Shown: positions 25,187-32,284 of the stretch, one piece after another | Layout of the letters: the number at the start of each line of letters is the position of its first letter | Numbering within the stretch: position 1 is the stretch's first letter | Source: JAJCYX01 sp965243825 | GTDB taxonomy: Bacteria > Chloroflexota > Dehalococcoidia > Lucifugimonadales > Lucifugimonadaceae | Reading direction: 5' to 3' | Length of the DNA: 64,000 bases | Assembly (NCBI GenBank): GCA_965243825.1 | Contig: CBDEVT010000001.1 | Location: 3,100,001 to 3,164,000 of the forward strand | Notes under the pieces: generated by a model | The model's input: the letters and a program-made list of their open reading frames with translations, nothing else | Databases searched by the model: none | Told to the model about the DNA's origin: nothing | Made by a program: the position numbers and the translations under genes

Positions 25187-26295
25187 CTGTCCACCTCACC
25201 CATGTTCAGATCGATACTGCCAAAGCTGACAAAAAGGTCTCCCATGAGAGTCCCGATCAGCATTTCTCGCAAGAGAGTGAGATTGATCAGCGACGGTGCA
25301 CGCACGTGACAACGGTAAGGTGAAATGCCCCCGTCGGAGACAAGATAGAAGCCGAGTTCACCTTTCGACCCCTCGATTGCACCGTAGGCATCCCCCACAG
25401 GTGGACGAACGAGGAACGGTACATCGTCATGCGAGGGTCTAACCGGGCCGGGCTCAATCTGCTCGATGCACTGCTTGACGATCTTGATTGACTCGCGCAT
25501 CTCCTGCATTCGCACCCAGTATCGTGCGAAGTTGTCGCCAGCGCTGTGTAGAGGCCGGTTGAATTCAACGCGGTCATAGAAATCGTATGGATCCCGGTGC
25601 CTGAGATCCCAATCAACGCCAGAAGCCCTCAGCATCGGACCAGTGATCGACGCATCTATGGCGACTTCTGGAGTGAGCACCGCGACGCCTTTCGTTCTCG
25701 CGAAAATGATCTCGTTCCCCGTCAGGTAGTTCTCCAGTTCATCGATCCGAGCAGGCAGCGCTTCCAGAAATGTGTCGAGAGTCGGCCAGAACTCATCCGG
25801 TACGTCCATAAAGACGCCGCCCGGACGCAGGTAAGAATTGGTGATGCGAGCACCGCAGAGCATCTCGAACATCTGGAGAACAGATTCCCGCTCACGCATC
25901 GCGTATGTGAGAGGAGTACCCCACGACCCTAGGTCCTGCAACAGGAACCCGATGGCAACCATGTGACTGGCAATTCGCTGCAATTCGGCAGCGATCATAC
26001 GGAGCCAGACACCGCGGGCAGCAGGTTCGATGCCACAGAGTTTTTCTACAGCAATGATGTAAGCCTGGTTGGAGAGCATGGAGGAGACGTAGTCCATGCG
26101 GTCTGTCAGGGTAACGACCTGTGTGTAGGTGCGTTCTTCGGCTAGCTTCTCAGAGCCACGGTGGAGGTAACCAAAAATCGGCTCAACGTCGGTGATCTCT
26201 TCACCATCGAAAGTGACTCGGAATCGGAAAACTCCGTGAGTGCTCGGGTGCTGAGGCCCAAGGTTGATAGTGATTGGCTCGGTCTTAAGCGTCAA
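25183..26295 (-). CDS. nuoD: NADH-quinone oxidoreductase subunit D
   Basis: The protein has 370 residues. It starts with the quinone-site text NLGPQHPSTHGVFRF, in which the His is the quinone ligand, and continues with IFGYLHRGSEKLAEERTY and LTDRMDYVSSMLSN. The C-terminal half carries GEGPVRPSHD-like text (IEPGPVRPSHD), IEGSKGELGFYLVSDGG and the last strand SFGSIDLNMGEVDR. It forms the 49 kDa part of the quinone-reducing module. NuoC and NuoD are separate here. Start and stop overlap the neighbouring genes by four bases. Confidence 0.95.
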   Translation of the reverse strand: MTLKTEPITINLGPQHPSTHGVFRFRVTFDGEEITDVEPIFGYLHRGSEKLAEERTYTQVVTLTDRMDYVSSMLSNQAYIIAVEKLCGIEPAARGVWLRMIAAELQRIASHMVAIGFLLQDLGSWGTPLTYAMRERESVLQMFEMLCGARITNSYLRPGGVFMDVPDEFWPTLDTFLEALPARIDELENYLTGNEIIFARTKGVAVLTPEVAIDASITGPMLRASGVDWDLRHRDPYDFYDRVEFNRPLHSAGDNFARYWVRMQEMRESIKIVKQCIEQIEPGPVRPSHDDVPFLVRPPVGDAYGAIEGSKGELGFYLVSDGGISPYRCHVRAPSLINLTLLREMLIGTLMGDLFVSFGSIDLNMGEVDR

Positions 26296-26777
26296 TTTGA
26301 CTCTTCCACCGGCACAATTGACTGATCGTTCGTAGCAAAATCTTTACGCAGAGGATGCCCGGGGAAACCTTCCCAGAGCACGATGCGTTTCATGTTCGGA
26401 TGACCCTCGAACTTGATGCCCATCAAGTCCCAGACCTCCCGCTCCTGTAGTTCTCCACCTCGCCAGACAGGCGTTACGCTTGGAACCTCAGGTTCGTCTT
26501 CCCTGCCCCAACCACACTTCGCCTTGAGAACGGCCTTCGCATTTTTCGGCAAAGACGTCAGGTGGTAGACCATCTCGAAGTGATCAATGTAGTCCACCGC
26601 TGTGACGCCACTTAGCAGATCGAACTTGAACTCCGGACGTGTTCGAAGTCCTTCACAGACCTCTCGAATACGCGTCGGCTCGAGCCAGACATCGGTTTCG
26701 TTACTCTGCACGGTTGAACCAGGTGCGAACGCTTCGATCGCCTCTGCCAGCTTTCCCCCAGACCATGATCGGGTCAT
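26292..26777 (-). CDS. nuoC: NADH-quinone oxidoreductase subunit C
   Basis: This 161-residue protein matches the 30 kDa subunit. It has GVTAVDYIDHFEMVYHLTSL in the middle and the signature EREVWDLMGIKFEGHPNMKRIVLWEGFPGHPLRKDF in the second half, which packs against NuoD. The N-terminal 30 residues are variable. It acts in the peripheral arm as a scaffold and binds no cofactor. Four-base overlaps with nuoB and nuoD show coupled translation. Confidence 0.94.
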   Translation of the reverse strand: MTRSWSGGKLAEAIEAFAPGSTVQSNETDVWLEPTRIREVCEGLRTRPEFKFDLLSGVTAVDYIDHFEMVYHLTSLPKNAKAVLKAKCGWGREDEPEVPSVTPVWRGGELQEREVWDLMGIKFEGHPNMKRIVLWEGFPGHPLRKDFATNDQSIVPVEESN

Positions 26778-27439
26778 GCTGTGCCTGCCGGGGTTCCAGA
26801 AAGGCTGTAGCGCTTGATCTTTTCGTGCAGCTGCATGATTCCGTATAGCAGCGCGTCAGGTCGTGGCGGGCAACCAGGAACATAAACATCAACAGGCACG
26901 ATGTGATTCACGCCCGGAACTACTGAATAGCTCTCGTAGTAGGGTCCGCCGCTGGTTGCACAGACACCCATTGATAACACCCACTTGGGCTCTGCCATCT
27001 GGTCATACAGTCGGCGCAGCGGGACTGCCATCTTCCAGGTGACGGTTCCTGCAACAATCATCAGGTCGGCCTGCCTGGGAGTGGCCCGGAAGGCTTCCAT
27101 GCCGAAGCGTGCAATATCGAACCGGCTCATGGCCGAGGCGATCATTTCGAACGCACAACACGCCAGTCCGAATTGCAGGGGGAACACGGAGCTTTTACGT
27201 GCCCAGTTGAGAAGCGTGTCAACCGAGGTGACGATCGCGCTGCGGCTCAGCTCATCTGTCGACCCGACCAACGGCTCCGGGAAAGGCTCGATGTGAGTCG
27301 CCTTCATGTGGTTGATCTCAGCGCCTTCTTCGACATCCGTATCCCAGGTCGTCTTGATCAGAGATGAGCCGGGATAGTAATCGGCGGGTGCACCGTATGC
27401 GTCATAGGCGCTGGCAGGTGGGTTCTGCTGCTGTGTCAT
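26774..27439 (-). CDS. nuoB: NADH-quinone oxidoreductase subunit B
   Basis: This 221-residue protein carries the terminal cluster N2: the tandem cysteines are in GLACCAFEMIASAMSRFD, followed by GVCATSGGPY and VPGCPPRPD. It receives electrons from NuoI and reduces quinone with NuoD. I place the start at ATG 27439, which overlaps the nuoA stop (ATGA); the open frame continues upstream but reads through nuoA. The N-terminal 60 residues are longer than usual and rich in Gln, Ala and Tyr. Confidence 0.95.
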   Translation of the reverse strand: MTQQQNPPASAYDAYGAPADYYPGSSLIKTTWDTDVEEGAEINHMKATHIEPFPEPLVGSTDELSRSAIVTSVDTLLNWARKSSVFPLQFGLACCAFEMIASAMSRFDIARFGMEAFRATPRQADLMIVAGTVTWKMAVPLRRLYDQMAEPKWVLSMGVCATSGGPYYESYSVVPGVNHIVPVDVYVPGCPPRPDALLYGIMQLHEKIKRYSLSGTPAGTA

Positions 27440-27831
27440 TGCCACTCCAGCGCTTTCTTGCGCCATGCGTACAGGTAACCGACCGTCACGATGAACAGGA
27501 AGACAAAAACGGCACCAAGAGCTGCCCACCCAAATTGACTCGAAAGAACCCCATGGCGCACCGCCCACGGATAAAGAAGCACGGTCTCTACATCAAAAGC
27601 CACGAATAGAAGCGCATAGTAGTAGTAGCGGAAGTTAAACCGGGACGGTTTAGCACTCAGGGGACGCATTCCACCTTCGTACGGAGCTCGTTTGATTGCG
27701 GTGGATCTGCGAGGTCGGACCTTGAAAAACGAGGCCATGTAAGACATGCCAAGCATGCCCAGCGGGACGCCAACGGCGACCGCGAAGAAGATTATGAGGA
27801 TTGCGTAATTACGGAAGTAGTCTTCGAACAT
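27436..27831 (-). CDS. nuoA: NADH-quinone oxidoreductase subunit A
   Basis: This 131-residue protein has three membrane helices: AILIIFFAVAVGVPLGMLGM, then YYYALLFVAFDVETVLLYPWAV, with the signature FDVETVLLYPWA, and AALGAVFVFLFIVTVGYLYAW. It sits at the junction between the peripheral and membrane arms. It is the first gene of the nuo run, and a probable promoter lies just upstream at 27882-27910. The order A-B-C-D-H-I-J-K-L-M-N without E, F and G means that the complex lacks the NADH-binding module in this locus. Confidence 0.94.
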   Translation of the reverse strand: MFEDYFRNYAILIIFFAVAVGVPLGMLGMSYMASFFKVRPRRSTAIKRAPYEGGMRPLSAKPSRFNFRYYYYALLFVAFDVETVLLYPWAVRHGVLSSQFGWAALGAVFVFLFIVTVGYLYAWRKKALEWQ

Positions 27832-27881
27832 TCACAGCTACCGTTTTGAGCGGTCTGGAACGGCGTTCTATCAGCGCGGGC

Positions 27882-27910
27882 AGGATAGCATCGGCGCAAA
27901 ACGCCAGCAA
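27882..27910 (-). promoter_or_regulatory. Candidate sigma-70-type promoter of the nuo run
   Basis: Read on the minus strand, TTGCTG and TATCCT are separated by exactly 17 bases, with the -10 box about 50 bases before the nuoA start. Both boxes match the sigma-70 consensus partly (four of six each). No other promoter-like site was found in this gap, which also separates nuoA from the alcohol dehydrogenase gene. Confidence 0.5.
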
Positions 27911-28028
27911 GTGAAAAAGAGCACAATCCAGTTTGGAAACGGTCTTTTCCCAGTTCGATGGTGAAGCGTGCCAACTGGCAACCACGGTGCAACAGATGAG
28001 CCGAATTTGCTTTCGGCGACCGATATCC

Positions 28029-29126
28029 TTAGCTGAACATGATCACGCCGCGCCCGTCTTCACCACGCCCCAGCGCATCGTAGGCCTCGTTGATCTCTTC
28101 CAATGGGTAACGTCGGGTGATCAAACTATCGATGTCGATCTGCCCTTTCTTGTAGAACTCGACCAGCTTGCCGAATGTCTCGTGCGGGCTTGCGGACCCG
28201 TAGTAACTACCGACCAAAGTCTTCTGGTTACGCACGATGTCGATCATATTGATGCCGGCAGTCATACCCTCTGGAGCAAGTCCTACAAGTACACCTGTGC
28301 CGCCCTTGCGAACGGAGTCCATCATCTGCTCTGTAGTGACGGCACCACCGAAAGTGTCGAAAGCGAAATCAACTCCACCGTCGGTGAGTTCCTGGATTTT
28401 CTTCGCCGGATCCTCTGACCTGGAGTTAATCACGTCAGTTGCACCAAACTTGTACGTGAACTCAAGCTTGTGGTCGTGAATGTCGACTGCAATGATTCGC
28501 GAAGCATTCAGAAGTTTCGCTCCCTGGATAGCGTTGAGTCCAACCCCTCCAGCTCCGAAAACAGCAACCGTCATTCCTGAGCGAATGTTTGGCTGGTTGA
28601 TCACGCCACCGACGCCAGTCGTCACCGAGCATCCAATCAATGAAGCAACATCCATTGGCACATCGTCTGTAACCGGGAAGCAGGCCTGTTGCGGAACGAT
28701 GATGCTTTCGGAGAACACACCAAGCTTCGCAAACTGGTGAATATCCTGGCCATCGGAATCCTTGAGCCTGAACGTTCCGTCGTATTGCCTGGTTCCTGTG
28801 AGCCTGTTCGTGTCGCAAATCTGTGGTGCGCCCGTCTGACAGGATCTGCAGTAGCCGCAGTTCGGTACGAAAGAAAGAATACAACGGTCACCGGCCTTAA
28901 CCGTTGTGACACCTTCACCGACCGCATGCACTACTCCGGCACCTTCGTGCCCGAGAACAATTGGCATAGGGAAGTTCGTCTGGCCGAGCATCACGTGGTG
29001 GTCCGAAGCGCAGACTCCCGCCGCGGACATCCTCACCCGTACCTCTCCTGGCCTGGGCTCTTCCTGCTCAAGCTCAACTATGGGCATCGGGACGTTCGCT
29101 TCGTAAAGTACTGCTGCTTTGACCAT
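28029..29126 (-). CDS. Zinc-dependent alcohol dehydrogenase (MDR family)
   Basis: This 365-residue protein has the MDR layout. Catalytic zinc ligands are in GVCASDHHVM and LGHEGAGVV. Four structural-zinc cysteines are in CGYCRSCQTGAPQIC. The Rossmann motif is VAVFGAGGVGLNAIQGA, with the next strand ending in IIAVDIHDHK, where the Asp favours NAD over NADP. It oxidises alcohols or reduces aldehydes in the cytoplasm. The overall sequence is like class III or NDMA-type dehydrogenases; the substrate is not evident. It is preceded by a terminator and stands as a single gene. Confidence 0.9.
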   Translation of the reverse strand: MVKAAVLYEANVPMPIVELEQEEPRPGEVRVRMSAAGVCASDHHVMLGQTNFPMPIVLGHEGAGVVHAVGEGVTTVKAGDRCILSFVPNCGYCRSCQTGAPQICDTNRLTGTRQYDGTFRLKDSDGQDIHQFAKLGVFSESIIVPQQACFPVTDDVPMDVASLIGCSVTTGVGGVINQPNIRSGMTVAVFGAGGVGLNAIQGAKLLNASRIIAVDIHDHKLEFTYKFGATDVINSRSEDPAKKIQELTDGGVDFAFDTFGGAVTTEQMMDSVRKGGTGVLVGLAPEGMTAGINMIDIVRNQKTLVGSYYGSASPHETFGKLVEFYKKGQIDIDSLITRRYPLEEINEAYDALGRGEDGRGVIMFS

Positions 29127-29234
29127 TTGTTGTTCTTATTTGCTCGTGATAAAACTTGATTCCAGAGTTCGGAACACGATGGGTTTGATAATAACCGATT
29201 GCTGTAGACGCCCTGCCCTACCCAGTCACGAAAA

Positions 29235-29261
29235 GCGGGATGGCCTGAGTGACCATCCCGC
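29235..29261 (-). terminator. Intrinsic terminator of the SelW-like gene
   Basis: GCGGGATGG and CCATCCCGC form a perfect nine-base stem around a nine-base loop. On the minus strand the stem is followed by TTTT. It lies 23 bases after the stop of the SelW-like gene at 29284. Confidence 0.8.
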
Positions 29262-29283
29262 CAGGTAGAACAGAGAACTGAGT

Positions 29284-29565
29284 CTAGTTGGTCTGAATGA
29301 CTGCACCGGACTCAAGCATGTTGGCGACCTGTGCCTTGATGTCCTTCACTTCCATGATGTGAGGTGATGCGCCCTTTTCTTTCTTGTCCCAGAGCGTACG
29401 ACCATCGACGGATACTTTGAAAACGCCAGCAGCACCGGGCTTCAGGCTGATAGCCAGCGCAGGGCCAGCGGCCTGGAAGAGTTCACTTGCCATGTAGGCG
29501 GCCAGGTTTGCGTAACCACAGGGGACGCAGTATTCGATCTCAGCTTCCATCTTCCAATCGGCCAT
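29284..29565 (-). CDS. SelT/SelW/SelH (Rdx) family protein
   Basis: This 93-residue protein has the thioredoxin-like Rdx fold: EAEIEYCVPCGYANLAAYMASEL, with a CxxC redox motif (CVPC) close to the N-terminus, then SLKPGAAGVFKVSVDGRTLWDKKEKG and the helix VKDIKAQVANML. Selenoprotein W relatives carry Sec in place of one Cys; here both are cysteines. Members are thought to act as thiol redox partners. The ATG at 29565 has GGAGG seven bases upstream, so it is preferred over the upstream start. It is followed by a clear terminator. Confidence 0.87.
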   Translation of the reverse strand: MADWKMEAEIEYCVPCGYANLAAYMASELFQAAGPALAISLKPGAAGVFKVSVDGRTLWDKKEKGASPHIMEVKDIKAQVANMLESGAVIQTN

Positions 29566-29756
29566 GAGCCACCTCCAGTTCATATGAGTGGGTCCCTTGG
29601 ATCAGGGATGCTTCATGCTAGCACGGTAGTACTGGCGCGGATCTAGAAGATCCTGAGACTACAGGTTTGTTTTGCCGAGTGGATACTCGGTTTGATCAGA
29701 CTGAGATGCTGAGGAGAGTCACATCAGTGGTTGTTCAATTGAACGTGGAACAGTGA

Positions 29757-30164
29757 CTACTCTCTGCGGTTAGGGTAATCCTCGCTACGATATGGCCGGG
29801 GCAGCAGTTCGGAGATGGGAACATTCTCGATGGTTCCTTCGGTTTCGATTAGAACCGTAGTATCCCTGCCGTAGTCTCTGATCAGAGTCCTGCACATCCC
29901 GCATGGGGACACTATGTCTCCTGACTCCGTCACCGCGACAATGGTCTTGATCTCGGTATCGCCAATAACTGCCGCATTAGCAATCGCCGCGCTTTCAGCA
30001 CATACCGTCATCCTCCCGTTACTTGCTTCAACGTGAGCGCCGAGCACAATGGCGCCGGAGTGTGTACGCAATGCCGAGAACATCTGGTGCCGCCTAGGCA
30101 CATATCGTTCATCTGCCAGTTTGCGGGCGGCTTCTACCAATTCTGCGTCGTAATTGGAGTCCAT
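29757..30164 (-). CDS. Cytidine deaminase-like zinc enzyme, near blasticidin-S deaminase
   Basis: This 135-residue protein has the cytidine deaminase fold. One zinc ligand and the catalytic Glu are in TVCAESAAIANAAV (C-A-E), and two more cysteines are in SPCGMCRTLIRDYG (P-C-x2-C). HVEASNGR precedes the first motif. The C-A-E form and the strand order are those of the tetrameric cytidine deaminases and of blasticidin-S deaminase. It may salvage cytidine or act on a related compound; sequence alone does not separate these. It is a lone gene, with the GNAT gene divergent upstream. Confidence 0.82.
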   Translation of the reverse strand: MDSNYDAELVEAARKLADERYVPRRHQMFSALRTHSGAIVLGAHVEASNGRMTVCAESAAIANAAVIGDTEIKTIVAVTESGDIVSPCGMCRTLIRDYGRDTTVLIETEGTIENVPISELLPRPYRSEDYPNRRE

Positions 30165-30318
30165 CGCTTCAACCCTCTTATTCGCGTTAAATGCCCTGAG
30201 TCAGCTACATTTTAGGTCTAGTACTGGTGAATCAAGGCATCTCCGATATACTCCCGCAACTTCGCATTCATGAGGAGGCCGCTGGATTGTGGCGGACTAC
30301 GCTCACTGGAGGACGGAT

Positions 30319-30930
30319 ATGGCCCAGGTTGAACTCAGGCAGGTAACGAGAGAAGACGTTGGCCGGATTGCGGAGTGGATCAAAGATCCCGAGGTTGCCG
30401 AGAGCTGGTTTGGCCGGTACACGTACGGTGATGCAGCTCACCTTGGCTACGATCCCGCAGACATGATCGATGCCACCGAGGCAGAATGGGACGAAGTATT
30501 CCACGATCCGCACCACCAGCCTCACCGTGACATCTTTTCTATCTACACACTTGAAGGCGAACATGTCGGTGAGGGCCAACTATCAATAGATGAGGCCCTC
30601 GGTGATGCCCAGCTGTCCGTGCTAATCGGTCGCAAGGACAAGTGGCACAGCGGTTTCGGGACAGCGGCCGTTCTCGCAATGCTTGAGCACGTTTTTGAGC
30701 ATCTTCATCTGCACAGGGCCTGGGTAGATGTACCCGAGTACAACATGCCGGCACGAGGGATGTTCGAAAGTATCGGGTTCCAGCACGAAGGCACACTCCG
30801 CCAGAGCCGCCCACATGAAGGCGCCCGTCACAACTCTGCGATCATGGGCATGCTGATCGATGAGTACGAACGACACTACCCGGACGGCGTGACCAGTCAC
30901 GTAATCGACTGGGACACGCAGAACATCTAG
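30319..30930 (+). CDS. GNAT-family N-acetyltransferase
   Basis: This protein of about 203 residues begins QVELRQVTREDVGRIAEWI, typical of RimJ-type GNATs. The acetyl-CoA binding stretch is probably LIGRKDKWHSGFGTAAVLAMLEH, and WVDVPEYNMPARGMFESIGFQHEG is the usual last part of the fold. It moves an acetyl group to an amine; possible targets include ribosomal proteins, tRNA-linked amino acids or drugs. The ATG at 30319 has GGAGG at 30308-30312. It is convergent with threonine synthase with only six bases between the stops. Confidence 0.88.
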   Translation: MAQVELRQVTREDVGRIAEWIKDPEVAESWFGRYTYGDAAHLGYDPADMIDATEAEWDEVFHDPHHQPHRDIFSIYTLEGEHVGEGQLSIDEALGDAQLSVLIGRKDKWHSGFGTAAVLAMLEHVFEHLHLHRAWVDVPEYNMPARGMFESIGFQHEGTLRQSRPHEGARHNSAIMGMLIDEYERHYPDGVTSHVIDWDTQNI

Positions 30931-30936
30931 GCCTCG

Positions 30937-32121
30937 TCAAGGAGTAAGCACAGGACCGAGAACATCGAGGTATTTCAACGCGGACCCGGTGTTCAGCAAC
31001 ACGACCCGCTCAGAGCTACTGACCTCGCCCGATTTAATTAGTAGTTCAAGTGCCGCCAGCGTCGCTCCGCCCTCCGGTGCGGCGAAAATTCCTTCATTCG
31101 AAGCCAGTTTGCGAACTGAAGCAACCATCTCAGCGTCGGTCACAGTAAGAGCGGTCCCGCCGCTCTCTTTGACGGCTCGGATCACCAGGAAATCTCCAAC
31201 CGCTGCCGGAACACGCATTCCGGCCGCAAGTGTGTGAGGATCCGGGAATGGATCAGCAAACTCTTTACCGTTGCGATAAGCGGTCACCAGTGGAGCGCAT
31301 CCTTCCGCCTGTACACAGACCATGCGGGGGCGCTCCGACCCGATCCACCCTAGCGCTTCCATCTCATCAAGGGCCTTCCATATCCCCACAATTCCTGTGC
31401 CACCTCCTGTCGGATAGATGATCACATCAGGCACAGAAAAACTGAGCTGTTCGACAATCTCGTAGCCCATGGTCTTCTTGCCTTCGGCGCGATACGGCTC
31501 TCTCAAAGTCGAGACGTCGAACAGACCATGTTCCTCTGCCGCTGCCGCAGAAATCTTTCCGGCGTCGGTTATGAAGCCATCGACGAGATTCAGGTGAGCG
31601 CCATATGCGACGCACTCGATCTGGTTCGCGGACGGGGCGTCTTTGGGCATGAAGACATGGGCTTCCATACCGGCTTTCGCCGCGTACGCAGACATCGCCC
31701 CGGCTGCGTTCCCGGCCGAAGGCATCGTCAGCTTCATCTGACCCAGTTGATGCGCCATCGACACTGCGGCAGAAAGGCCACGTGCCTTGAAGGATCCTGT
31801 TGGGTTTACGCCTTCGTCTTTCACGTACAACGAATCCATTCCGATGGACTCACCGAGCCTCGTCGCGTGAAACAGCGGAGTCATCCCTTCGCCGAGTGTG
31901 ATGATGCTTCCCGGGTCTTCGACCGGCATGACCTCTTCGTACCGCCACATGTTTGATGGGCGACCGGGCAGTGACTCCGGTGTAAGTGTGTTCCTTGCGG
32001 ATTCAAGGTCATACCGGGCAAACAGCGGTTTCTCGTCATCGGGACAGAGCCGCATCGGCTCTCGATGGGAATAGTTCTTGCCACATAGCGTGCATTCAAG
32101 ATGAGTGATATGGGAGGGCAT
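30937..32121 (-). CDS. thrC: Threonine synthase (PLP-dependent)
   Basis: This protein of about 394 residues has a short N-terminal zinc-ribbon-like part (ECTLCGKNYSH, then RLCPDDEKP) that is common in threonine synthases, followed by the PLP fold. The PLP Lys is in NPTGSFKARGLSAA, and the phosphate-binding glycine loop is YPTGGGTGIVGIWKA. It converts O-phosphohomoserine to threonine. The ATG at 32121 is preferred; upstream residues look non-coding. No other threonine genes are nearby, so the gene stands alone. A threonine dehydratase-like role is less likely given the zinc-ribbon part. Confidence 0.88.
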   Translation of the reverse strand: MPSHITHLECTLCGKNYSHREPMRLCPDDEKPLFARYDLESARNTLTPESLPGRPSNMWRYEEVMPVEDPGSIITLGEGMTPLFHATRLGESIGMDSLYVKDEGVNPTGSFKARGLSAAVSMAHQLGQMKLTMPSAGNAAGAMSAYAAKAGMEAHVFMPKDAPSANQIECVAYGAHLNLVDGFITDAGKISAAAAEEHGLFDVSTLREPYRAEGKKTMGYEIVEQLSFSVPDVIIYPTGGGTGIVGIWKALDEMEALGWIGSERPRMVCVQAEGCAPLVTAYRNGKEFADPFPDPHTLAAGMRVPAAVGDFLVIRAVKESGGTALTVTDAEMVASVRKLASNEGIFAAPEGGATLAALELLIKSGEVSSSERVVLLNTGSALKYLDVLGPVLTP

Positions 32122-32284
32122 CTCTACTCCGGGAACTCGTTCATATGGTGCTTTCAGGCGGATTGGCAACTGGAGCAACGTGTGTTCTGACCAGAAATCG
32201 GGCCAATGTTACCGCTGCCCGAAACAGTTGGAGGGATTGGCCGATGAGGGATGTTCAGAAGGGGAATTGGAGATTGGCAGACGG

